Part shown: positions 17,588 to 24,811 of the stretch, one piece after another
Layout: every line of letters begins with the position of its first letter
How positions within the stretch are numbered: the first letter of the stretch is position 1
Origin: an uncultured Deferribacteraceae bacterium
GTDB taxonomy: Bacteria > Chrysiogenota > Deferribacteres > Deferribacterales > Mucispirillaceae
Assembly: GCA_947041225.1 (NCBI GenBank)
Contig: CAMRDM010000004.1
Span: forward strand, 1 to 46,987
Length of the DNA stretch: 46,987 nt
Direction: 5' to 3'
The notes under the pieces: model-generated
The model's database searches: none
What the model was told of the DNA's origin: nothing
Seen by the model: only the letters and a program-made list of their open reading frames with translations
Position numbers and translations under genes: made by a program

Positions 17588-18679
17588 ATGAATAAGCAAA
17601 CAGATAACCAACATTTAGTATCAGTTATTATGCCAACTTATAACGGTGAAAAATATATAGCTGAAACTTTGGAGTCTATATTAAATCAAACGTATAGAGA
17701 TCTTGAGATAATTATTGTTGATGATAACTCAACTGATAAAACTGTTGAAATAATTAAATCTTATAACGATGAAAGAATAAAATTATATTTCAATGAAAAA
17801 AATCTTGGTATCGGCGATAATACGAATAAAGCGTTATCGCTAGCAACTGGCGAATTTATTATGATGCAAGATCACGATGATATATCTTCACATTATAGAG
17901 TAGAGCTACAGCTTCAATGTTTACTCGATCACCCAGATGTTACAGGTGTTGGTTTACATGCAGAATCGTTTTTTAACGATATCCCTCCACGTGAGATATA
18001 TAGTAAATTGGATACTTACCATATAGATAAAACTGATAGAGAATTTAAACCGTATGAGTTATATAGTTATCCTGCACATCAGACACTTTTCTATAGACGA
18101 TCGATACTAGAGAAATTAGATATTTATTACAGTAATCATTTCACAGTAGCAGGAGATCTTTACTTTATGAATAAATTAAATATAGCAGGTGCAAGATGGA
18201 TACTGTTAAAAGATCGTCTACTTGGCTATAGAGTTCATCAAAATATGACATCAAAAAAGCATAAGAGACGTCAGATATATAAAGAGCTTTTAGAGATATC
18301 ATTAATATTTATTAAAAACCTTTTTCCAGATATATCAGATCGAGATGCACTTATGCATGCAAAATTGATGCAAAGACAAGAACTGCTTAAAATAGATAAC
18401 GTTAGTTTAGTTAACCACTTTAATAGAATATTATCATTAAATGCAAATAACGATTACTGTGATGATATAGCTTTAAAGAAAGAAACAGTGACTAAATTTC
18501 AAACAGCAACTATATTAGCAAATATATATTCACCTTTTAAAGCATATAAAGTATATAGATCAATTGATGAATTGAAACCGTATACAGTATCATTTGGAAA
18601 GTTTTTAAATGAATATCAGAAAAGATTTTTCAGAAATTTAGGTTGGATAATATTAGGAAATGAAAGAATAAAAGATTAG
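17588..18679 (+). CDS. GT2 family glycosyltransferase (tandem copy 4)
   Basis: This 363-residue paralogue is most like copy 2 (for example SYPAHQTLFYRRSILEKLD compared with SYPGHQTLFYRRSLLDKLD), while its first ~90 residues are close to copy 3. GT2 motifs are VSVIMPTYNGEKYIAETLESI, IIVDDNSTDKTVEII and MMQDHDD; the shared tail is VYRSIDELKPYTVSF...EYQKRFF. The ATG begins one base after the stop of copy 3, so translation is coupled. It ends the glycosyltransferase run; a strong promoter for rplU begins 27 bp after its stop. Confidence 0.88.
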   Translation: MNKQTDNQHLVSVIMPTYNGEKYIAETLESILNQTYRDLEIIIVDDNSTDKTVEIIKSYNDERIKLYFNEKNLGIGDNTNKALSLATGEFIMMQDHDDISSHYRVELQLQCLLDHPDVTGVGLHAESFFNDIPPREIYSKLDTYHIDKTDREFKPYELYSYPAHQTLFYRRSILEKLDIYYSNHFTVAGDLYFMNKLNIAGARWILLKDRLLGYRVHQNMTSKKHKRRQIYKELLEISLIFIKNLFPDISDRDALMHAKLMQRQELLKIDNVSLVNHFNRILSLNANNDYCDDIALKKETVTKFQTATILANIYSPFKAYKVYRSIDELKPYTVSFGKFLNEYQKRFFRNLGWIILGNERIKD

Positions 18680-18705
18680 TATACTATATATATATCTATT
18701 ATCTA

Positions 18706-18734
18706 TTGACACAATGTTATAAGCTATATATACT
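18706..18734 (+). promoter_or_regulatory. Predicted sigma70-type promoter for rplU-rpmA
   Basis: Consensus TTGACA (18706-18711) and TATACT (18729-18734) are separated by 17 bases, ending 42 bp upstream of the L21 start. It is the closest match to a consensus promoter that I found in the window. Confidence 0.7.
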
Positions 18735-18776
18735 ACTAGTCCATGTTATTAAATATGAAGATGGAGCATGATAATT

Positions 18777-19091
18777 ATGTTTGCAGTTATGAAAAGTGGT
18801 GGAAAACAATTTACTATTAAAGTTGGTGATATTGTTGACCTAGAAAAATTGGAAGTAGAAACAGGTTCTAAGCATGACATTAAAGAGGTTTTATTAATCT
18901 CTAATGGATCAGTACCCGTAATCGGTTCACCGTTTATTAAAGATGCGTCAATCAGTGTTGAAGTTATGGCACATGGTAAGGCTGAAAAAGTTTTTATCTT
19001 TAAGAAAAAACGTAGAAAAGATTACCGTAAACGTCAAGGTCACAGACAGTGTTACACAAGAGTTAAGGTTTTATCAATTAACTCAGCATAA
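18777..19091 (+). CDS. rplU: 50S ribosomal protein L21
   Basis: The protein MFAVMKSGGKQFTIKVGDIVDLEKL, ending RQGHRQCYTRVKV, is L21, a 23S rRNA-binding protein of the large subunit, at the normal ~104 residues. The track start 18768 adds MII; I use ATG 18777 because GGAG is then 10 bases upstream, whereas it would almost touch 18768. It is followed by rpmA as in most bacteria. Confidence 0.96.
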   Translation: MFAVMKSGGKQFTIKVGDIVDLEKLEVETGSKHDIKEVLLISNGSVPVIGSPFIKDASISVEVMAHGKAEKVFIFKKKRRKDYRKRQGHRQCYTRVKVLSINSA

Positions 19092-19160
19092 ACATAGTGA
19101 CAACTATATGTTTATATTTTGGTTATGATTTCACAATATTTATTCAGAAGGTGATGTAAG

Positions 19161-19427
19161 ATGGCACATAAGAAAGCGGGCGGTAGCTCAAGAAATGGTC
19201 GTGATAGTAATGCTCAGTATCTAGGCGTAAAGAAATTTGGTGGCGAAGCAGTTTTAGCTGGCAATATATTAGTACGTCAACGTGGTACAAAGTTCAAACC
19301 TGGCAAAGGCGTTGGTATCGGTAAAGATGACACTTTATTTGCTCTTATTCATGGAAATGTAAAATTTCTTGATAAAGGTAGATTAGGTAAATTTGTTACA
19401 ATAGTTGAAAAAACAGTAGTAGTTTAG
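19161..19427 (+). CDS. rpmA: 50S ribosomal protein L27
   Basis: [28 protein letters not shown] is the highly conserved L27 N-terminus, which reaches the peptidyl-transferase centre; there is no cleavable Firmicutes-type N-terminal extension. Length (88 residues) is normal. AAGGTGATG precedes the ATG at about 8 bases. obgE would normally follow at once; here yccF and a terminator are in between. Confidence 0.96.
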   Translation: MAHKKAGGSSRNGRDSNAQYLGVKKFGGEAVLAGNILVRQRGTKFKPGKGVGIGKDDTLFALIHGNVKFLDKGRLGKFVTIVEKTVVV

Positions 19428-19468
19428 TTTTTATATTTTTCAGCACTTGTTAACATTTGGAGAAAAGT

Positions 19469-19921
19469 TTGAGAATTTTAGGTAATATTATATGGCTTAT
19501 ACCGTGTTTTGGCATTGTTACAGCCTTTTTTACTTTCATACTGGGTGCTTTTTTAACGGTTATTGTGATTCCTGCACCGATCGGTCTTGGGCTTATGCAA
19601 CTGGCTAAATTTGAATTAGCGCCTTTCAGTTATGAAATGATAAGTAAGAAACATATTAAATCTACGTCTGAAAGTAAGTGGGAAACATATTCTAAAGTAA
19701 TTATGCTTTTTTATATACCACTTGGATGCCTTATTGTAATATGTGCAGTGATGCAGATGATTGTATTGTGTATAACTATTATAGGTATTCCTATAGCGGT
19801 TATACTTGCAAAATCTCTTTCGACATATTTCAACCCTGTTAATAAAATTTGTGTGCCTCGTGGAGTTAGCAATATACTTGCCGATCAGAAAGCTCAAGAT
19901 TTTATACGATCAAATGGTTGA
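19469..19921 (+). CDS. yccF: YccF family inner-membrane protein (DUF307)
   Basis: The protein has two similar halves, each with a hydrophobic stretch ending in a Pro-rich turn (VIPAPIGLGLMQLAKFELAPF and ITIIGIPIAVILAKSLSTYF), the layout of the YccF family of small inner-membrane proteins. Its function is not established. The track start (TTG 19457) places the start inside the Shine-Dalgarno; TTTGGAG followed 6 bases later by TTG 19469 gives MRILGNIIWLIPCFG, the usual YccF beginning. It sits between rpmA and obgE. Confidence 0.75.
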   Translation: MRILGNIIWLIPCFGIVTAFFTFILGAFLTVIVIPAPIGLGLMQLAKFELAPFSYEMISKKHIKSTSESKWETYSKVIMLFYIPLGCLIVICAVMQMIVLCITIIGIPIAVILAKSLSTYFNPVNKICVPRGVSNILADQKAQDFIRSNG

Positions 19922-19954
19922 AATTTTTACAGTGATAATTATACAAATATAATT

Positions 19955-19978
19955 GCTAGCATAATGCTAGCTTTTTTT
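19955..19978 (+). terminator. Rho-independent terminator after yccF
   Basis: GCTAGC (19955-19960) and GCTAGC (19966-19971) pair across a short ATAAT loop and are followed by seven T residues. It closes the rplU-rpmA-yccF unit, so obgE is transcribed separately. Confidence 0.88.
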
Positions 19979-20026
19979 ATATGCAGATCGTAAACGCTAA
20001 ATTTATCTCTGTTATTGAGAGTGGTC

Positions 20027-20225
20027 GAAATTTGATTTTGCACTTAGATTACAGTTTACGAATAAGATTTAATTTTACATTTAGATTATAGTTTTACTAT
20101 CGGAGTGTAGTTTTCCTAAATTAAGATTTAATTTTACACTAATATTATAGTTTACGATTAAGATTTAATTTTACATTTAGATTATAGTTTGCTATTAGAG
20201 TTAAATTTTCCTAAAGTATAGTTTA
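20027..20225 (+). repeat. Degenerate ~37-bp tandem repeat upstream of obgE
   Basis: The unit AAGATTTAATTTTACATTTAG + ATTATAGTTT occurs at 20064-20094, 20123-20153 and 20160-20190. More degraded copies lie near 20029 (GATTTTGCACTTAGATTACAG) and 20197. Starts are ~37 bp apart, or 59 where one copy has decayed. The array fills most of the 327-bp yccF-obgE gap and must lie in or next to the obgE promoter region. It is not a CRISPR: repeats abut and there are no uniform spacers. Confidence 0.8.
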
Positions 20226-20248
20226 TTATTTAAACAAAAGGTTATATT

Positions 20249-21262
20249 ATGAAATTTATTGATACAGCAAAATTTAAGTTAATAGCAGGAAACGGTGGAA
20301 ACGGTGCTATTGCATTTCGTAGAGAAAAGTTTGTTCCTCATGGTGGCCCAAACGGTGGAAACGGTGGCAATGGTGCATCTATATATTTTGTAGGAGATAA
20401 GAGCAGACATACCCTTTTAGATTTTAGATATAAAAGAGAGTATAAAGGTAAAAACGGTGCAGGCGGTGGCGGTACAGATAAATACGGTGCAGCTGGCGAG
20501 GATCTTATTTTACCTGTGCCACTTGGAACAGTTATATTTAATACAGATACTGGTGAATTGATTGCTGATATAACTGAAGATCAGAAAAAGTTCTTAATCG
20601 CTAAAGGTGGAGATGGTGGTAGAGGTAATATGCACTTTGCAACACCGACACAACGTGCACCTAGACACGCAGAAGATGGCTGGCCCGGAGAAGAGATTGA
20701 TATAACTCTAGAGTTAAAACTTATAGCCGATATCGCAATAGTCGGATTACCGAACGCAGGTAAATCTACATTTATTGCAAGGGTTTCAGCTGCAAAACCT
20801 AAGATAGCTGATTATCCTTTTACAACACTTACTCCGAATTTAGGAGTTGTTAAAACTCCGTACGGAGATTCATACGTTATAGCAGATATGCCGGGATTAA
20901 TTGAAAATGCACATAAAGGTGCAGGATTAGGATTAGAGTTTTTAAGACATATAGAAAGAACAGTTTTATTACTTCACTTTGTTGATGCCTCAACTGAAGA
21001 GTCTATGGTTGATAGCTATAAACTTATTAGAAATGAGTTAACAAAACATAAAAATAATCTATCTGGCAAAAAAGAAGTTATCGCACTTACAAAAATTGAA
21101 GCAGCAAATGAAGATAATGTAAAAGAATTTTTAGATTTTATCGCTAAAGAAAAGGATGCTGAATGTTACTCTATATCTTCTGTAACTGGAGAAAATATAG
21201 ATAACATCCTTACAAGACTTTATGAGCTAATTACAGAGAAGAGAAAAGAAAATAAAAAGTAA
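20249..21262 (+). CDS. obgE: Obg/CgtA family GTPase
   Basis: 337 residues. The glycine-rich Obg fold occupies about residues 1-158 (NGGNGAIAFRREKFVPHGGPNGGNGG and similar). The G domain follows: GLPNAGKST at about 166, the switch I region IADYPFTTLTPNLGVV, DMPGLIENAHKGAGLG (G3), and TKIE for NKxD (G4). There is no C-terminal OCT domain, which many Gram-negative Obg proteins also lack. Obg binds the 50S subunit and couples ribosome assembly to growth and stress signals. AAAAGG lies ~9 bases before the ATG. Confidence 0.95.
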   Translation: MKFIDTAKFKLIAGNGGNGAIAFRREKFVPHGGPNGGNGGNGASIYFVGDKSRHTLLDFRYKREYKGKNGAGGGGTDKYGAAGEDLILPVPLGTVIFNTDTGELIADITEDQKKFLIAKGGDGGRGNMHFATPTQRAPRHAEDGWPGEEIDITLELKLIADIAIVGLPNAGKSTFIARVSAAKPKIADYPFTTLTPNLGVVKTPYGDSYVIADMPGLIENAHKGAGLGLEFLRHIERTVLLLHFVDASTEESMVDSYKLIRNELTKHKNNLSGKKEVIALTKIEAANEDNVKEFLDFIAKEKDAECYSISSVTGENIDNILTRLYELITEKRKENKK

Positions 21263-21270
21263 TCTGTTTG

Positions 21271-21394
21271 TAGCAAGCTACTCGTAAATAAGATACTTGT
21301 AAATAAGATACTTATAGCAAGCTACCCATTGCAAGATACTTATGGCAAGATACTTATAGCAAGCTACTCATTGCAAGCTACTCGTAGCAAGCTA
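21271..21394 (+). repeat. 14-15-bp tandem array (about 9 units) downstream of obgE
   Basis: Nine head-to-tail units begin 9 bases after the obgE stop, with consensus TWGCAAGMTACTYR. Five are of type TAGCAAGCTACTC and four of type GCAAGATACTTA or AATAAGATACTTR. The TAGCAAGCTA type is itself a small inverted repeat (TAGC/GCTA). Unit lengths are 14,15,15,14,14,14,14,14 and 10. No reading frame runs through it on the plus strand as part of obgE. Confidence 0.85.
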
Positions 21395-21610
21395 AAACAA
21401 ATAATTTATATTTAGTCGAAAAATATTAATAACTCATATCTCATTACAGTATGTAAATATATTTTTTAGTCGTAGAACTTTATCACTAATTTATAAGTCG
21501 TCGTAGTATATAGATAATTTATGAGTAATAGATATTTAAGTAATTTATAAGCTATAAAAAATTAATAATTTATGAGTAATAGAAATATATAAATAAACGA
21601 TGAGTAATAA
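21395..21610 (+). other. AT-rich gap before dciA-like gene, with short duplications
   Basis: No gene was recognised. The sequence ATAATTTATGAGTAATAGA occurs near 21514 and 21565, and a shortened copy (GATGAGTAATAA) ends at the start codon of the next gene. Together with the array to its left, the obgE to dciA gap is 348 bp. Confidence 0.6.
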
Positions 21611-22069
21611 ATGAATAAAATTACTGATGTGATAAATAACAATATCGGAACTACAGCTATCTCTAACTACTTATTACTAGAGAGAAAATGGCGATTATCT
21701 GTTACTAAAAAGATCAGTGATAATACAACTCCTATCAAGATTAGTGATAAACATGTGCTGACTGTTCTGGTTCATGATAACCTTTGGTTGCAAGAATTAG
21801 GATATTTGAAAGAAGAAACTATTGAAATGTTACGTAAAAATGATATATTTATAATGGATATAAAATTTAAATACTCGCCTCATAAAGAGACACTTAAAGA
21901 ACAAGCTAAGTATGATGAGTATCCTATAACTCAAGAGATAGAAAATGAGATACATTATTCAACATTAAAGTTTAAATCAGAGCCGTTTTATAATGAATTG
22001 AACTCTGCTTTACGAAAGTATTTTACTAGATATACATTAACGGATTATAGAAATAGGAATAAATTATGA
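21611..22069 (+). CDS. dciA: DciA-like protein (DUF721)
   Basis: The 152 residues contain the DUF721/DciA pattern: a Trp-containing start (LLERKWRLSVTKKISDNTTPIKISD), then VLTVLVHDNLWLQELGYLKEETIEML and a final beta-strand (IMDIKFKYS) near residue 95. The C-terminal ~50 residues are poorly conserved. DciA is the ancestral loader of the replicative helicase DnaB in bacteria lacking DnaC/DnaI. Family sequences are weakly conserved, so this rests on pattern. The TGA overlaps the def ATG. Presence near gyrAB and parAB suits an origin-proximal replication gene. Confidence 0.7.
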   Translation: MNKITDVINNNIGTTAISNYLLLERKWRLSVTKKISDNTTPIKISDKHVLTVLVHDNLWLQELGYLKEETIEMLRKNDIFIMDIKFKYSPHKETLKEQAKYDEYPITQEIENEIHYSTLKFKSEPFYNELNSALRKYFTRYTLTDYRNRNKL

Positions 22070-22593
22070 TATTAGAAATTAAAAAATACCCCGATGAAGT
22101 TTTAAGACAGAAATCTCATCCTATAGATGAAATAACAGATGAGATAAAAGAGTTAGCCTCTAATATGGCTGAAACAATGTATAACGCTCCGGGCTACGGT
22201 ATCGCTGCACCACAAGTTGGTGTGAGTAAGAGATTACTTGTTATAGATGATTCTTTAGGATCTGATCCTACTAGACTGATGAAAATTGTTAATCCAGTTA
22301 TTATCGAATCTTCAGGTGAGCTATTTGAAGAAGAGGGTTGTCTATCTATCCCTGGTGAGTACGAACTTGTAAAACGATTTAGTCATGTTAAAGTTAAGTA
22401 TACTGATATTGATGGTAAAGAGTGTATAATTGAAGCTGAAGGACTTCTATCAAGAATTTTTCAACATGAGATAGATCACCTTGATGGACACCTTTTTATC
22501 GATGATGTAACTATGCTTCAAAGAGAGAGAATAAAGAAAAGTATTAAAAGCAGAATAAAAGCTGGCGACTATAACGTTACTGAAACACTTTAA
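22066..22593 (+). CDS. def: Peptide deformylase
   Basis: A 175-residue metallohydrolase that removes the formyl group from nascent proteins. All three motifs are present: GYGIAAPQVG near residue 45, EEGCLSIPG near 90 (metal Cys) and QHEIDHLDG near 132 (two metal His and the catalytic Glu). The start overlaps the dciA-like stop by four bases. fmt, its usual neighbour, does not follow; a 447-bp repeat-containing gap does. Confidence 0.96.
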   Translation: MILEIKKYPDEVLRQKSHPIDEITDEIKELASNMAETMYNAPGYGIAAPQVGVSKRLLVIDDSLGSDPTRLMKIVNPVIIESSGELFEEEGCLSIPGEYELVKRFSHVKVKYTDIDGKECIIEAEGLLSRIFQHEIDHLDGHLFIDDVTMLQRERIKKSIKSRIKAGDYNVTETL

Positions 22594-22620
22594 TCTTATA
22601 GTTTGATTGTGCATATTTTA

Positions 22621-22757
22621 TATACTTACTATTTAATCTATTACAATGAGTTATAACTTTCTAGTTCTAGAGCTTGATACATATCTTTTTGTATACTTAC
22701 TATTTAATCTATTACAGTGAGTTATAACTTTCTAGTTCTAGAACTTGATAGATATCT
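22621..22757 (+). repeat. Tandem duplication, ~66-bp unit, 71-bp period
   Basis: Copies start at 22621 and 22692 (TATACTTACTATTTAATCTA...). Over 66 bp I count three differences. The second copy contains a perfect palindrome AGTTCTAGAACT. It lies in the convergent gap between def and the unknown gene. Confidence 0.88.
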
Positions 22758-22818
22758 TACGGTTATAATTTATTAGTTTTATAATCTTTTCTAACTACTT
22801 TTAGAGATCTTTTTGCTA

Positions 22819-22974
22819 CTGATAAGTTACCGTTACATTTTATCATCTCAATACTTATTCTGTGTCTATCATGTTACAGAAACATTATAATTTTGATCCT
22901 GATAAGTTATCGTTACATTTTATAATCTCAATATTTATTCTGTGTTTATCATATTACAGAAACATTATAATTTT
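22819..22974 (+). repeat. Tandem duplication, 76-bp unit, 80-bp period
   Basis: Copies at 22819-22894 and 22899-22974 (CTGATAAGTTA...CATTATAATTTT) differ at five positions; in each the second copy has A or T where the first has C or G. It is unrelated in sequence to the duplication just to its left. No gene or clear terminator was seen in the whole 22594-23040 gap. Confidence 0.9.
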
Positions 22975-23040
22975 ATAGCAGTACCCTAATACAGATTTTG
23001 TATACTCAATCAACTAAATAAATTGAAATATTTAAAGTAT

Positions 23041-23541
23041 CTATATTTTCTCAAAAATAAATACACTTCGTCTAACATTAAGTGAGAATTTTGAACCATC
23101 AACTTTTAAACTAACCTTACTCTTAATTTCATCGCGTACATCAAGCACTCCTTTTTCAAGTATACTATTACTCTCAAAATTTGAACTCATTATATCTTCC
23201 TGCAACTTACCATAACTTATCAATCTATAAAACTTACTACTCACATCTATAATTTCACCTAACGTATAAACTCTTAAATGTTTATTATTCATTATAAACA
23301 TTAGCGAATTGATATACGCATCATCTATATCTACAACATTACTGATAACTACTAAAACCGAGTTACTATCTTTATCATTAGCCATAGACTTAAATATATT
23401 TAAGTTTTTATCTATCAAATTGACTATATCAACATTATCTTTACAGTCGCTATCAGAAATTGCCTTAACTAATTTATCAGTTACAACTGTTTTATTACTA
23501 TTAATAATATCTTCTAATTCTTTAAAAATGTTATCATACAT
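23041..23541 (-). CDS. Hypothetical protein downstream of metX
   Basis: A 166-residue ORF that I do not recognise. It lies 22 bp after metX on the same strand, so it is probably co-transcribed. The position recalls metW, but there is no SAM-binding glycine motif, so it is not a MetW methyltransferase. The sequence suggests an alpha/beta protein: helices at the start (IFKELEDIINSNK, KLVKAISDS), a hydrophobic strand SVLVVISNVVDIDD in the middle, and a basic strand-rich end (SLKVDGSKFSLNVRRSVFIFEKI). There are no signal peptide, membrane helix, Cys cluster or known motif. Coding is likely because the opposite strand offers only a low-complexity ORF. Confidence 0.55.
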   Translation of the reverse strand: MYDNIFKELEDIINSNKTVVTDKLVKAISDSDCKDNVDIVNLIDKNLNIFKSMANDKDSNSVLVVISNVVDIDDAYINSLMFIMNNKHLRVYTLGEIIDVSSKFYRLISYGKLQEDIMSSNFESNSILEKGVLDVRDEIKSKVSLKVDGSKFSLNVRRSVFIFEKI

Positions 23542-23563
23542 AAAATATATCCCTTCACTTTCT

Positions 23564-24676
23564 CTATTTATTTAGAAAATTTATTATTATTTTACTCTGT
23601 TCATCAACTTCTATCAGAAAAGAGTCGTGCCCGTAATGAGCATCAATCGTTTCTCTCACAACATCAACTCCCTTAGAAATCATTACATCATTCAACTCAT
23701 CACCTTGATATAGAGGAAAAAGAAAGTCTGATGTGAAATCTATTAATAAAACTTTAGCCTTAATACTTTCAACTGCCTCATCTAGCGATTCAAAATTATA
23801 TGATAAGTCAAAAATATCCATAGCTTTCAATAGATATAAGTAACTGTTTGCATCAAACCGTTCAGTAAATTTATGACCGTTATATACGAGATAGTTTTCT
23901 ACCTCATATCTTGAATAGAAATCATATATAGAATCTTGTCCTGATAATCTTCTACCAAATTTATTATGGAACGCTGTATCTGATAGATATGTAATATGTC
24001 CAGCCATACGAGCTACAGCTAATCCATCTTTAGGATACTCTTTACCGTAATAGTTTCCATCATTAAAATTACGATCAGATCTTATAGCTTCTCTTGCCAC
24101 AGTATTGAACGCAATAGCCATAGGTGTGATCTTGCTTGTTGCAGAGATAACTATTAACTTCTCTGCAATATCAGGAAAGTTGACACCCCACTCAAGTACT
24201 TGCATTCCCCCTAACGATCCACCTGCAACTGCATAAAGTTTATCTATCTTAAGATGATCTAACAGTATCTTCTGAAGTTTTATCATATCCTTAATAGTTA
24301 CAACTGGAAAATCTAAACCGTACGGACTCTGCTTGCTAGGATCAATAGACGCAGGACCTGTTGTACCGTAGCAACTACCTAATATATTCGGACATATAAT
24401 ATGATATTTATCAGTATCAAAAGCTTTCTGAGATCCAACCATACTATCCCACCAGCCGACAACTTTTTTGTTATCATCGTTATCTAGTTGAAAAGCTGCA
24501 TGTGCCGATCCTGTTAAAGCATGGCATAACAAAATAACATTACTCTTATCGCTATTTATTTTCCCGTACCGTTGATATGCAACTGTTATTGGCGATAGTA
24601 CTCTACCACTTTCTAACCTAAAATCTTGCTTGAATGTTACATACTCTGTTTTTACTTTGTTCAACTTAATCCTCAT
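23564..24676 (-). CDS. metX: Homoserine O-acetyltransferase
   Basis: This 370-residue alpha/beta-hydrolase acylates homoserine in methionine synthesis. The first conserved block is LCHALTGSAHAAF. The nucleophile Ser sits in GGSLGGMQVLEWG near residue 150, the Asp in TSDFLFP near 316, and the His in AHYGHDSFLIE near 348. Some homologues use succinyl-CoA; the sequence alone does not settle this for certain, but it belongs to the MetX type. The Shine-Dalgarno is weak (AAGAAG). It is divergent from the exported protein gene at 24812. Confidence 0.93.
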   Translation of the reverse strand: MRIKLNKVKTEYVTFKQDFRLESGRVLSPITVAYQRYGKINSDKSNVILLCHALTGSAHAAFQLDNDDNKKVVGWWDSMVGSQKAFDTDKYHIICPNILGSCYGTTGPASIDPSKQSPYGLDFPVVTIKDMIKLQKILLDHLKIDKLYAVAGGSLGGMQVLEWGVNFPDIAEKLIVISATSKITPMAIAFNTVAREAIRSDRNFNDGNYYGKEYPKDGLAVARMAGHITYLSDTAFHNKFGRRLSGQDSIYDFYSRYEVENYLVYNGHKFTERFDANSYLYLLKAMDIFDLSYNFESLDEAVESIKAKVLLIDFTSDFLFPLYQGDELNDVMISKGVDVVRETIDAHYGHDSFLIEVDEQSKIIINFLNK

Positions 24677-24758
24677 TTTATAACTTCTTAGATAGTATAT
24701 AACATTATATATTTTTTTCTACTAATAATTTATTAAATTATAGATGGTTATAAAGTTA

Positions 24759-24787
24759 TTGCATTACATTCTGTGTTAAGATATACT
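24759..24787 (+). promoter_or_regulatory. Predicted sigma70-type promoter for the exported protein at 24812
   Basis: TTGCAT (24759-24764) and TATACT (24782-24787) have 17-base spacing. The -10 box lies downstream of the track start 24773, which supports the later start at 24812. Confidence 0.55.
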
Positions 24788-24811
24788 TACAATCATATAA
24801 TTAGGTGCAGA

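Noticed and set aside
18943-19128. ORF of 61 aa inside and after rplU
   Set aside because: It is a shadow frame of the Lys/Arg-rich L21 C-terminus with no ribosome-binding site.
20027-21394. CRISPR array (repeats near 20.1 and 21.3 kb)
   Set aside because: Repeats are head-to-tail and degenerate, with no uniform unique spacers and no cas genes in the window.
24677-24811. SAM or other riboswitch before metX
   Set aside because: The metX leader is under 100 bases, AT-rich and without the paired GC helices or terminator expected.
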